DNA of 64,000 nucleotides from Pseudobacter ginsenosidimutans (lineage in GTDB: Bacteria; Bacteroidota; Bacteroidia; Chitinophagales; Chitinophagaceae), in NCBI RefSeq assembly GCF_007970185.1, contig NZ_CP042431.1:6679342-6743341 (forward strand), read 5' to 3'. Under the pieces are notes generated by a model. The model saw only the letters and a program-made list of their open reading frames with translations, was not told the DNA's origin and searched no databases. Shown one piece after another: positions 43,503 through 52,393 of the stretch (its first letter is position 1; each line of letters begins with the position of its first letter). A program made the position numbers and the translations under genes.

Positions 43503-45134
43503 TTATGCTTCCAACATGAAAGGATAACCGTAGTCAACCGGAGGGTTGAAAGTTTCCTTGATGGTCCTTGCGCTCAACCAGCGATAGAGATTGAGGATAG
43601 AACCAGCTTTATCGTTGGTGCCGCTGGCCCTTGCTCCGCCGAATGGTTGCTGACCTACCACCGCGCCAGTTGGCTTATCGTTGATATAGAAATTACCAGC
43701 CGCGTTACGAAGCTTATTGGTAGCGAGTTCTACAGCATACCTGTCCTGCGCGATGATAGAACCGGTCAAGGCATAAGGAGAAGTATTATCTACCAGCTCC
43801 AGCGCTTTTTCAAACTGTTCTGCATCGTACACGTGAATAGTAAGTACAGGTCCGAAGATCTCTTCGCACATGGTCACATAGTTCGGATCCTTTGCTTCGA
43901 TCACGGTAGGTTGAATGTAGTATCCTTTTGTTTTGTCGCAGTTTCCGCCAACCAGCACAGATGCATTGGCATCATTCTTTGCATTATCGATATAAGACTT
44001 GATCTTGTCGAAGCTCTTTTCGTCGATCACAGCATTGATGAAGTTGGTAAAGTCTTCCACTGTACCCATCTTGAAGCTATTGATACCATCCACCAGCAGC
44101 TTCTTCACTTCTTCCGCGATATTGGAAGGGATATAAGCGCGTGAAGCGGCGGAACATTTTTGTCCCTGGTATTCAAAAGCGCCGCGCAGCAAGGCAGTGG
44201 CCAGCACTTTCGGATCAGCACTCTTATGTGCGAGCACGAAATCCTTACCACCGGTCTCACCCACGATGCGTGGATAGGATTTGTAATTGTGCATGTTCTT
44301 ACCGATGGTTTCCCACATATTGTTGAACACACCTGTAGAACCGGTGAAATGCACGCCGGCAAAATCCCTGTGACTGAAGCAAACGCTTCCGATTGTTGGA
44401 CCATCCACGTAAATAAGGTTGATCACACCATCGGGAAGACCTGCTTCCTTCAGAATGCGCATGAACATTTGCGCAGCGTATACCTGTGTATTGGCAGGTT
44501 TCCAAACCACTACATTGCCGCACATGGCTGCAGATGTGGGCAGGTTACCGCCGATCGCTGTAAAGTTGAAAGGCGTTACGGCCAGCACGAAACCTTCGAG
44601 TGGACGGAACTCCAGCCTGTTGTGGATTCCGGGCGCGCTGATCGGCTGCTGACGGTAGATCTCACTCAGGAAGTGAACATTGAAACGAAGGAAATCGATG
44701 AGCTCGCAGGCGCTGTCGATCTCAGCCTGGTAAGCATTCTTGCTTTGACCGAGCATCGTAGTACCGTTCATGTATGGACGATATTTCGTTGCGATCAGGT
44801 CAGCTGCTTTCAGGAAGATATTGGCGCGGTTCTCCCAGCTCAGGTTGCTCCAGCTCTCCCTGGCAGCGAGGGCTGCGTCGATGGCTTTGGTAACATGGCT
44901 GGCGTCTCCTGCATGGAAATGTCCCAGTGTATGGGCAGTTTCATGAGGTGGGCGGAGCGCTACTTTCTTGCCGCTGCGCACTTCTTCTGCACCGATATAC
45001 ATTGGGATATCAGCCTGTGTATTTTTCAGCTCTGCCAAAACTTCTTTCAGTCGCTTTTTTTCCGGGGAACCCGGAGCATAGCTCAATACCGGCTCATTCG
45101 CTGGCATAGGGTATGAAAAATATCCAAGATTCAT
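43503..45134 (-). CDS. L-glutamate gamma-semialdehyde (1-pyrroline-5-carboxylate) dehydrogenase
   Basis: A 543-residue aldehyde dehydrogenase that completes proline breakdown by oxidising glutamate semialdehyde to glutamate. The catalytic cysteine is in YQGQKCSAASRAYIP and the general-base glutamate in RIVGETGGKDFV. The N-terminus (FSYPMPANEPVLSYAPGSPE) is that of the P5C dehydrogenase subfamily. No proline dehydrogenase gene is next to it. Confidence 0.94.
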   Translation of the reverse strand: MNLGYFSYPMPANEPVLSYAPGSPEKKRLKEVLAELKNTQADIPMYIGAEEVRSGKKVALRPPHETAHTLGHFHAGDASHVTKAIDAALAARESWSNLSWENRANIFLKAADLIATKYRPYMNGTTMLGQSKNAYQAEIDSACELIDFLRFNVHFLSEIYRQQPISAPGIHNRLEFRPLEGFVLAVTPFNFTAIGGNLPTSAAMCGNVVVWKPANTQVYAAQMFMRILKEAGLPDGVINLIYVDGPTIGSVCFSHRDFAGVHFTGSTGVFNNMWETIGKNMHNYKSYPRIVGETGGKDFVLAHKSADPKVLATALLRGAFEYQGQKCSAASRAYIPSNIAEEVKKLLVDGINSFKMGTVEDFTNFINAVIDEKSFDKIKSYIDNAKNDANASVLVGGNCDKTKGYYIQPTVIEAKDPNYVTMCEEIFGPVLTIHVYDAEQFEKALELVDNTSPYALTGSIIAQDRYAVELATNKLRNAAGNFYINDKPTGAVVGQQPFGGARASGTNDKAGSILNLYRWLSARTIKETFNPPVDYGYPFMLEA

Positions 45135-45166
45135 ATCATGTAGTTTTTGTTTGTGAGCAATAGTAG

Positions 45167-46256
45167 TTATGCAGTTTCCTTTTCCATCATCAGGTATGCT
45201 TTGATGAATCCGTTCAGATCCCCGTCCATCACGGGTTGCACGTTACCCACCTCGAAGTCGGTGCGATGGTCTTTGATCATTTTGTAAGGATGGAAAACAT
45301 AGCTCCTGATCTGGCTGCCCCACTCGATCTTCTTCTTGTTGGCATTGGCCGCATTCTTCAATGCTTCGCGCTTGCGCAGTTCTTCTTCGTAGAGACGGCT
45401 CTTCAACATCTGCAAAGCCATTTCCCGGTTCTCACCCTGTGTACGTGCTTTCTGGCATTCCACGATGATCCCGCTGGGAATATGTTTCAGACGAACAGCG
45501 GTTTCCACCTTGTTCACGTTCTGACCACCCTTACCTCCAGATCGGTAGAATTCCCATTCAAGATCGGCGGGACTTACTTCCACTTCGATACTGTCGTCCA
45601 CTAACGGATACACATAGATGCTGGCGAAAGAAGTATGCCTGCGGGCATTGCTGTCGAACGGAGAGATGCGCACCAGCCGGTGAACACCGCTTTCGGCTTT
45701 CAGGAAGCCATAGGCGAATGGACCATCAAACTGGAGCGTTGCGCTCTTGATGCCTGCGCCATCACCATCCTGCCAGTCGAGCTCGGTAACGGACCAGCCC
45801 TGCTTTTCGCCATACATGCGGTACATGCGGGCAAGCATTTCGGCCCAGTCCTGGCTCTCTGTTCCACCGGCGCCGCTATTGATCTGCAGCACGGCAGGCA
45901 GTTCATCTTCAGGTTGATTGAGCGTGCTCTTGAACTCTGCATCTTCGAGATGACTGATCGCCTCATCGTGCGCAACGCGGACTTCCTCCTCCGTTGCCTC
46001 ACCGGCTTTCCAGAAATCGAAGAGCACGGCAAAATCCTCTACCGAGGTAACAGTTGTTTCATACAACTTTACCCAGTATTCGTTCTGCTTGATGTTCTTG
46101 AGAATCTCTGTGGCGCGTTTGTTATCGTCCCAGAATCCGGGAGATAAACTCAATTGTTTTTCCTGGTTGATCTTATCACGTCTGTTATCGACGTCAAAGA
46201 AACCTCCTCAGGACCACAATACGGTCCCTCATAGCCTTGATTTGTTCTTGTGTCAT
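45167..46256 (-). CDS. prfB: Peptide chain release factor 2, with programmed +1 frameshift
   Basis: RF2 recognises UGA and UAA stop codons. The first frame runs 20 codons from the ATG at 46256 to a TGA at 46196-46194. Reading continues after a +1 shift at CTT-TGA-C. Skipping the T at 46196 gives GAC and an open frame to 45167, for a 362-residue protein, the normal RF2 length. The stimulatory AGGAGG (46208-46203) is three bases before CTT, the same spacing as in E. coli. The GGQ catalytic loop ([15 protein letters not shown]) is intact. Reading either frame alone would give a truncated protein. Confidence 0.95.
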
Positions 46257-46327
46257 AGGGGCGCAAGTTACAAAAAACTAACCGATTGCGGACTTTTTCC
46301 GAACTTCACCCTTCAACCACACATATC

Positions 46328-47173
46328 ATGAAGACCTACGTTTTACTGCTTGCAGCCGCATCATTTTTTGCCGCCTGCAACAACGCAGACAATTCCAAAA
46401 AAGAAGGAGAAGGCGAAGCCACTAAAATTACTCCCGCAGCTCCAGTGATCAAAGAAGAGTCAGTTGTGTATACAGATGGGAAAGATACCCTAAACGGCTT
46501 TATTGCCTACAACGAAAGCACCACCACCAAACGCCCGGCCGTACTGATCGTTCCGGAATGGTGGGGCCTTACCGAATATCCGAAAATGCGAGCGCGTGAA
46601 CTGGCTAAGCTCGGCTATATCGCCATGGCAGTGGATATGTATGGAAAGGGAAAGGTGGCGGAAGATCCAAAGACAGCCCTGGAATATGCGATGCCCTGGT
46701 ATAAAGATCCCAAAGCAGCGCAACGACGCATCGAAGCTGCGGCTGCAGTGGTGAAAGGCAATGCCGTTACAGACACCGCACGGCTGGCAGCCATAGGCTA
46801 TTGTTTCGGCGGATCGATGGTACTGAATGCAGCAAAGCTCGGATCGGATTTTAAAGGTGTAATGAGCTTCCATGGCGGACTTGAAGGCGGTGTAGTTCCC
46901 CGGAAAGGGCTTACCAAAGCAAAGATCTTTGCAGCCAATGGCGAAGCTGATACTTTCGTTTCTGCTGAGCAGATCGCTACTTTCAAAAAGCAACTGGACT
47001 CAGTGGGTGCTGCTTACACTTTCAAACAATATCCCGGCGCACTGCACGCTTTCACAAATCCGGACGCAACTGAAAATGGAAAGAAATTCAATATGCCGAT
47101 CGCTTACAATGCTGCAGCTGATACGGCATCATGGAAAGACATGCAAGACTTCTTCAAATCAGTATTGAAATAA
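46328..47173 (+). CDS. Dienelactone hydrolase family lipoprotein
   Basis: A 281-residue alpha/beta hydrolase, exported as a lipoprotein (lipobox FAAC). The nucleophile motif GYCFGGSM has cysteine in the catalytic position, as in dienelactone hydrolases, with the Asp in ANGEADTFV and the His in GALHAF. The natural substrate of this exported version is unknown. The gene is divergent from prfB. Confidence 0.92.
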   Translation: MKTYVLLLAAASFFAACNNADNSKKEGEGEATKITPAAPVIKEESVVYTDGKDTLNGFIAYNESTTTKRPAVLIVPEWWGLTEYPKMRARELAKLGYIAMAVDMYGKGKVAEDPKTALEYAMPWYKDPKAAQRRIEAAAAVVKGNAVTDTARLAAIGYCFGGSMVLNAAKLGSDFKGVMSFHGGLEGGVVPRKGLTKAKIFAANGEADTFVSAEQIATFKKQLDSVGAAYTFKQYPGALHAFTNPDATENGKKFNMPIAYNAAADTASWKDMQDFFKSVLK

Positions 47174-47322
47174 ACAAAAATTATCCGGAAAAGGATAGGA
47201 AGATCAGGGAAAGATCACCGGCATAATGGATAATTTCTATTGTGCATTGGACAAAAAAAGAAGGCCGTTTTCAGCTTTTTTTTGAATGATCCCGACCGCC
47301 GGTTTTCATATCCTTTTCTATT

Positions 47323-48738
47323 TTATGCATACTGCACTTCCTGCTCCTGCTCTACTGTTTCATAACGAGGTAATATAACCGAGAAAGTACTTCCGACTCC
47401 CGGATTGCTGTTCACTTTTATACTTCCTCCATTCTTTTCCAGGAAATCCCTGCACAGTTTCAATCCCAGCCCCGTTCCCGTTTCACTGTTGGTGCCGCGG
47501 GTAGTGTAATAGTAATCTCCGAACAGTTGCGCGATCGCTTCTTCGCTCATGCCTATACCTGTATCCTGAACGGCAATTTCCACAACAGCTGCATGTTCAG
47601 TAGCGCTCACCCAGATGGTTCCGTGTGCTGGCGTGAACTTGATGGCATTTGAGAGGATATTGCGCAATACCAGGCTGATCATTTCACGGTCGGCATAGCA
47701 ATACACCGGTTGCTGCAGGCTGGCTTCAAGCCAGATCTTTTTGTTGTCCGCCTGCAGGCGAAGCAGGGCTACCGTTTCATCGATCATATGATGAAGGTCC
47801 AGCATTTCCGGCTGTACCGTTTCCTGCCGCATTTGCGCCCTGGCCCAGAGCAGCAGGTTTTCCATCAGGCTGGTCACATAATTCATTTCATTGGTTATAC
47901 CGGGTATCATTTCTTTGATCTCTTTGGCGGAAAGCTTTGCCTGCTGCATGCTGAGGAAGAGATTGCGAAGGGCATACATCGGCGTTTTCAGGTCATGGGC
48001 GATCACGGAGAACAGTTTTGTTTTGATCTGATTGAGCTCTGTGAGCTCTTTGGTTTGTACTTCAAGGAGTGCAGCCTTTTCGGCGATCTCACGTTTTTGT
48101 TTGCCGATGGCCAGGTTCTGCTGATGCAGCTCGCGGCTTTTCATCATCAGCGTATACTGATAACGGAGATGTTCCTGTTTGATCAGGAAGAGTGCATAAA
48201 AAATGAATCCCAGCGCCAGGATATGATTGAATGCATATACCCAGTAGCTGATCTCCGACAATTGAAAGTAATACTCACGGGGAACCACAACCGCTAATAG
48301 GTAACAACTGCTGCTCCATAGGAAGGAGAACACCATGCTTACCATTCTTTGAAGAAAGAAAACCGCAGTAACCACATACAAAAGGAAGAAGAGTCCCACT
48401 CCTACATTTACTTTCCCGAGATATACGATACAGGTTACGAGGGGGTATAAACCGAAATAGACAAAGCGGGCGTAGCGGTAATGATTTTCCTGATTGAGCC
48501 AGAGCACGAGGGTGCAGATAAGCAGCGGGGCCAGGGCCACATACCAGGTCAGGGGTGGCAGGTGCTGATTGCTCAGCAGTCCGGCAAAGACCAGCATCAG
48601 TCCTGCCAGCATGCTGATACAGTTGAGCTGGTTGAAAATGATCAGCTTGCGCCGTTCATAATCGTCCATACCGGCGGTAACGCCCAGTGACCGGAGCTGT
48701 TTCCATTGCCTGATCAGAGCCTGGCCGCGGGTTTGCAT
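47323..48738 (-). CDS. Sensor histidine kinase (orphan)
   Basis: A 471-residue membrane kinase. The N-terminal half has about six hydrophobic helices (40-200) with no periplasmic domain, followed by a coiled linker. The HisKA box FSVIAHDLKTPMYALRNLF contains the phosphorylated histidine. The N box (RNILSNAIKFTP) and G boxes (DTGIGMSEEA, TGTGLGLKL) are complete. No response regulator gene is adjacent, so the partner must be elsewhere. Confidence 0.93.
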   Translation of the reverse strand: MQTRGQALIRQWKQLRSLGVTAGMDDYERRKLIIFNQLNCISMLAGLMLVFAGLLSNQHLPPLTWYVALAPLLICTLVLWLNQENHYRYARFVYFGLYPLVTCIVYLGKVNVGVGLFFLLYVVTAVFFLQRMVSMVFSFLWSSSCYLLAVVVPREYYFQLSEISYWVYAFNHILALGFIFYALFLIKQEHLRYQYTLMMKSRELHQQNLAIGKQKREIAEKAALLEVQTKELTELNQIKTKLFSVIAHDLKTPMYALRNLFLSMQQAKLSAKEIKEMIPGITNEMNYVTSLMENLLLWARAQMRQETVQPEMLDLHHMIDETVALLRLQADNKKIWLEASLQQPVYCYADREMISLVLRNILSNAIKFTPAHGTIWVSATEHAAVVEIAVQDTGIGMSEEAIAQLFGDYYYTTRGTNSETGTGLGLKLCRDFLEKNGGSIKVNSNPGVGSTFSVILPRYETVEQEQEVQYA

Positions 48739-48956
48739 ATAAAGTAGTTTTCAGGATATTGAACGGAAACAGTAACGTCCGGAAGCTTGTTTTATTTCGA
48801 TGAAAAGAAAGACGGGAAAAGCGTTGTACAATTATTATATGTAAATTGCTGTAACAGATTTAATTCCCCTTTAATAGCCCGGACCGTTCTGGCAGGATTC
48901 TTGAAAAAAATTCAGGTATCGCCCATTTGTATTATTCATCATTTAAATAAGCAGCT

Positions 48957-49259
48957 ATGAGTACACAAAAAGTTATGCTCGGCACATTAACCGGGGTATT
49001 GGCGGGAGTGGCCATCGGAATGTTGTGTGCCCCCGCATCGGGAGCGGAAACGCGTCAGAAGATCGCCGATGGCGCTGGTGCATTGAGGAAAAAGTTCAAC
49101 CGTTTGATTGGAGCGTCTGCCGACGAACTGGATGAATTGAAAGATGTATTCTCCTCCGAGATCTCAGGGCTCAAGGAGGATGTACGCGAAAGAGTACTTC
49201 AATTGATCAAAGCAACCAAGGCAAGTGGCAACAATATCAGGGAACAAGCTACGCTGTAA
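48957..49259 (+). CDS. YtxH domain-containing protein
   Basis: A 100-residue protein. A glycine-rich membrane helix (GTLTGVLAGVAIGMLCAPASG) is followed by an amphipathic helical tail, the pattern of the YtxH/general stress group. Its role is probably in envelope stress, but this is a family-level inference. It is followed by a terminator and then by other small envelope proteins. Confidence 0.85.
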   Translation: MSTQKVMLGTLTGVLAGVAIGMLCAPASGAETRQKIADGAGALRKKFNRLIGASADELDELKDVFSSEISGLKEDVRERVLQLIKATKASGNNIREQATL

Positions 49260-49285
49260 CGTCAGCAGTAACCGAAAAGCTATAG

Positions 49286-49320
49286 GCTATCGTTTGTGTA
49301 AACAGACGGTAGCTTTTTTT
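49286..49320 (+). terminator. Terminator after the YtxH gene
   Basis: GCTATCGTTTGT pairs with ACAGACGGTAGC (including G-T wobbles), followed by seven T residues. Confidence 0.85.
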
Positions 49321-49379
49321 ATGCTTGCTAATTACAAAATCATTAACATTGTGTTCTAATTATCACAAAATAAAACACT

Positions 49380-49808
49380 ATGAAAAAACTCAACTCTCGT
49401 CTTTTCGTATGTGCAGCGCTTGCACTCACCACCATTACTACTCCTGTTCTTGCCTCTGCTGTTGTTGAGCCTGTTCCCGTTTCTGTACCCGGGTCCACGG
49501 AACCAACACCTGCTGAAGTAAAAGCAGCCATGGAATCATTCAGGGCGCTTCCCCGCAAGGAAAGGAAAGAAAGACTGAAGGATGCCAAAAAGATGCTGAA
49601 AGAGTACAAGGCAGACAAACGCGCCGGCAAAGCTGCAGAAACTGACCAGGTATTGCTGGCCATCCTGGCTATCCTGCTTCCACCGCTGGCTGTATACCTG
49701 AAAGAAGGTGAGATCAACAGCAAATTCTGGATCAGCCTTATCCTCACCCTGCTTTTCTGGATCCCTGGTGTTGTATATGCATTACTGGTAGTATTTGATG
49801 CAGTATAA
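49380..49808 (+). CDS. YqaE/Pmp3 family membrane protein
   Basis: A 142-residue protein with a signal-peptide-like N-terminus and a basic linker (about 55-85), then a Pmp3-type pair of helices: LLAILAILLPPLAVYLKEG and ISLILTLLFWIPGVVYALLV. The Pmp3 fold is linked to membrane stress. The extended N-terminus of about 85 residues is seen in Bacteroidota members. Confidence 0.87.
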   Translation: MKKLNSRLFVCAALALTTITTPVLASAVVEPVPVSVPGSTEPTPAEVKAAMESFRALPRKERKERLKDAKKMLKEYKADKRAGKAAETDQVLLAILAILLPPLAVYLKEGEINSKFWISLILTLLFWIPGVVYALLVVFDAV

Positions 49809-49873
49809 TTTCACGCATCCCATACCGTAGAAAGATGACTTCAAAAACATCTTTCACCTGTAAATACAAATGC

Positions 49874-50311
49874 ATGAAAAAATTATCGTTCGCCTTATCC
49901 GGTATGGCGGTAACGCTATTGATGGCAGCATGCAGCAACAGCATGAACACCACCGGCGGTAACCACAAACTGGAAGGCACATCCTGGAAGCTCACAAGCC
50001 TCAGCTCCATCACCGGAGATCTGCCAAAAACTCCAAAGGAAGTGACTCTTCAACTGGATACCGGAAGAGTGTATGGAAGCGGCGGATGCAACAGGTACTT
50101 CGGGTCTTACAGCCTGAATGGCTCCTCACTCAAATTCAACGGAGTGGCCAGTACCAAAATGTTCTGCCAGGGAGCTATGGAAGTAGAAGATGGATTGATG
50201 CAGTCAATCAATAATACCGATGGATACTTTATCCAGGGAAAGTGGTTGTCACTGCTGAAAGGAGCGGATACGCTGGCGAAGTTTGAAGCATCCCGAACGA
50301 TACCAAAATAA
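49874..50311 (+). CDS. META domain (HslJ-like) lipoprotein
   Basis: A 145-residue lipoprotein with lipobox MAAC. The META domain motifs are LEGTSWKLTSLSS at the start and GSGGCNRYFGSYSLNG in the middle, with the cysteine pair usual in the family. Members are envelope-stress or secreted proteins of unknown biochemical function. The ATG at 49874 gives the signal peptide. Confidence 0.9.
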   Translation: MKKLSFALSGMAVTLLMAACSNSMNTTGGNHKLEGTSWKLTSLSSITGDLPKTPKEVTLQLDTGRVYGSGGCNRYFGSYSLNGSSLKFNGVASTKMFCQGAMEVEDGLMQSINNTDGYFIQGKWLSLLKGADTLAKFEASRTIPK

Positions 50312-50960
50312 TTTTTCGCTCAGGGGGTCTCATTCAGGTCTGGAAAATAAACCAACGCGGGAGAATATATATGTTCTTCTGTAAGGAGAGATCGGGCGGA
50401 AGTAATTCTGTTCAATTTCATCGCTTATATTTTCAAGGCCCTGAATGAGATACCCCTTCGCTTATGGCCCCCGAATGTGCAGCAGTTTAAATACAATATT
50501 GGAAGGATAGAATACTGCATAATGGACTTACATTATCTCCTTTTCTAGATCTCTTATCAACATCATCAACCTTCCGTTTAATCATCATGCAAAACTGACC
50601 GCCATTACTTTCGCTGATGCACTTGTTCCCATCCCCCTTCCCCACCGCTCCGAAGCAGCGCCAGCGGCCACTCCATTAGCCCAAAAAGAATTGATCATTT
50701 CCTCCCCAAGACGGGACATCATTGTGCCCATCCTATTTGCATATGCTTTATGTTTTTAGTCTTATTTTTTTGCCTTCACTGAGTGCCAGGGCCGCCGGAG
50801 GGAATATGAATCGCGGCCTATGAAACATAAGCGAAAAAGTCCCATAGTATTACCTCCGCCTAATCTCTTCCCCACAGCCTCATCAAAATTCTCCCGCGCC
50901 GGTTTGTTTCATCAGCCGCAGATCATATTCCCCCGCCGGCCCCCACCAAAAAAACAAAAA

Positions 50961-50989
50961 GCCGGTCGCCCACCAATGAGGGACCGGCA
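50961..50989 (-). terminator. Minus-strand terminator without a clear gene
   Basis: GCCGGTC and GACCGGC form a 7-bp stem; on the minus strand a T-rich tract (TTTTTGTTTTTTT) follows. No minus-strand gene ends here, so a small untranslated RNA coming from about 51120 is possible. Confidence 0.6.
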
Positions 50990-51088
50990 GTTTCCGGGAA
51001 CGGATCAAACTTTCTTTTTCGGGTATTGAGAAGCGCTGGTTTCGGAGCGGCACCACCCGCTCCACTCTAAATACGTAACATGCCGGCA

Positions 51089-51108
51089 ATTGGATTGCGA
51101 ATTCCAAT
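51089..51108 (+). promoter_or_regulatory. Inverted repeat ahead of threonine aldolase
   Basis: ATTGGA-N8-TCCAAT, 29 bp before the start codon, in the position of a repressor operator. Confidence 0.4.
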
Positions 51109-51137
51109 GTGTACATTCGTACCCTAATATTTTTTCC

Positions 51138-52166
51138 ATGATCGACCTCCGTTCCGACACCTTCACCTTACCTACCCCGGGCATGCTGGAAGCCATGATG
51201 AAGGCCCCGGTGGGCGACGATGTCTTTGGTGAAGACCCATCCGTAAACCTCCTGGAACAACGCATGGCCAGTCTCTTTAATACAGAAGCGGCACTTTATT
51301 GTCCAACTGGCACTATGAGTAACCAGATCGGTATTAAAGCGCATACACAACCGGGTGATGAAGTGATCTGCGAGCAGTCCGCCCATGTATACATTTATGA
51401 GGGCGGCGGCATTGCTTTCAATTCAGGGGCGCAGGTGCGCACACTGGAAGGCGACCATGGAAGGATCAGGGCTGAGCAGGTGGCAACTGCCATCAATCCG
51501 GATGATGTGCACAAGGCCAGAACCAGCCTGGTATGCCTGGAAAACACTTCCAATCGCGGAGGCGGCAGTTGCTACGATCTGGAAGAGATCCGGCGCATCC
51601 GCGAGGTTTGCGATCAGCACCGGCTCCTCTTGCACCTCGATGGCGCCAGGCTTTTCAATGCGCTGGTGGCGAAGCAACAGGCTGCCAGTGATTACGGTCA
51701 CCTTTTCAATAGTATCAGTGTTTGTCTCAATAAAGGGATGGGCTGCCCGATAGGCAGTGTATTGATGGGCAGTAAAGATTTTATCCGCAGGGCAAGAAGG
51801 ATCAGGAAAGTGTTGGGTGGTGGCATGCGGCAGGCTGGTTATATGGCTGCAGCAGGACTTTATGCGCTGGACAATCATATCGGGCGACTGGCCGAAGATC
51901 ACAACCATGCTCAATTGATCGGAGCAGCATTGATGCAGACAGATTACGTGGAGAGTCTTTTACCCGTGAGCACCAATATCGTGATCGCAAAAATCAAAGC
52001 GCCCTGGAAGCCGGCACAGATCACGGAGCTGCTGAAAGCAAAACAGATCCTCGCGTTACCTGTATCTCCTACTCAGATCAGGATGGTCCTGCACCTGGGC
52101 ATTACGCCTGAAATGGCCGCTATAACGGTGGATACTATACGAAATTTGAAGTTGGATGACCTATAA
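51138..52166 (+). CDS. ltaE: Low-specificity L-threonine aldolase
   Basis: A 342-residue PLP enzyme that splits threonine or allo-threonine into glycine and acetaldehyde. The N-terminus [16 protein letters not shown] and the PLP-lysine region [13 protein letters not shown] are typical. The first ATG of the open frame is at 51090, but the ATG at 51138 gives the conserved family start. A hairpin at 52173-52197 follows the gene. Confidence 0.94.
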   Translation: MIDLRSDTFTLPTPGMLEAMMKAPVGDDVFGEDPSVNLLEQRMASLFNTEAALYCPTGTMSNQIGIKAHTQPGDEVICEQSAHVYIYEGGGIAFNSGAQVRTLEGDHGRIRAEQVATAINPDDVHKARTSLVCLENTSNRGGGSCYDLEEIRRIREVCDQHRLLLHLDGARLFNALVAKQQAASDYGHLFNSISVCLNKGMGCPIGSVLMGSKDFIRRARRIRKVLGGGMRQAGYMAAAGLYALDNHIGRLAEDHNHAQLIGAALMQTDYVESLLPVSTNIVIAKIKAPWKPAQITELLKAKQILALPVSPTQIRMVLHLGITPEMAAITVDTIRNLKLDDL

Positions 52167-52172
52167 ACGAGA

Positions 52173-52197
52173 ATCGGACAGCTCTTCGCTGCCCGAT
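52173..52197 (+). terminator. Hairpin after threonine aldolase
   Basis: ATCGGACAGC and GCTGCCCGAT pair with one mismatch around TCTTC. It lacks a T tract, so it may terminate weakly or stabilise the transcript. Confidence 0.45.
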
Positions 52198-52211
52198 CCT
52201 TACCTCATTCA

Positions 52212-52337
52212 CGTAGGTTGCAGGGTTTAGGGGAAATACGTAGGGTAAAAATTGTAACTATGTAAAGAGAAGGGATTTTCGCCTGACCGCAATATTTAAG
52301 AAACAGTATTTACTCAACCTACGTGTATACACCTACG
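52212..52337. promoter_or_regulatory. Repeated CGTAGG motifs upstream of pgi
   Basis: Four copies of CGTAGG or its complement lie in 126 bp: plus at 52212-52217 and 52239-52244, minus at 52318-52323 and 52332-52337. The outer context of the first and third (CACGTAGGTTG and its exact complement) is also shared over 11 bp. The last copy lies about 32 bp upstream of the -7 element, an activator-like position. Confidence 0.5.
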
Positions 52338-52368
52338 ACTTGATAAGTAAAGAATATTGAAAGCACTT

Positions 52369-52376
52369 TATTTTTG
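52369..52376 (+). promoter_or_regulatory. -7 element of pgi
   Basis: TATTTTTG matches TAnnTTTG and lies 17 bp before the pgi start. There is no good TTTG 19 bp upstream, so an activator would be expected. Confidence 0.5.
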
Positions 52377-52393
52377 ACCATAATTCTAACCAG

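Larger units (their letters stand above)
50312..51137. other. Gene-free region upstream of threonine aldolase
   Basis: About 825 bp with no convincing gene. Its right half contains structured DNA: a hairpin with a minus-strand T tract (50961-50989), a perfect 7-bp inverted repeat (51044-51063) and an inverted repeat near the aldolase promoter (51089-51108). The left half (50312-50900) shows nothing I can identify. Confidence 0.55.

Noticed and set aside
44160-45116. Open frame of 318 codons opposite P5C dehydrogenase
   Set aside because: Antisense to a conserved catalytic enzyme; no motif of its own.
46153-46256. prfB as a truncated gene starting at an internal TTG
   Set aside because: The upstream 20 codons, AGGAGG and CTT-TGA-C show that the gene starts at 46256 and uses a programmed +1 shift.
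51005-51265. 86-codon minus-strand frame overlapping the ltaE start
   Set aside because: It overlaps the conserved start of threonine aldolase and has the composition of antisense or intergenic DNA. Its end (EWSGWCRSE) recalls antisense reads of tRNA genes, but no tRNA can be folded here.
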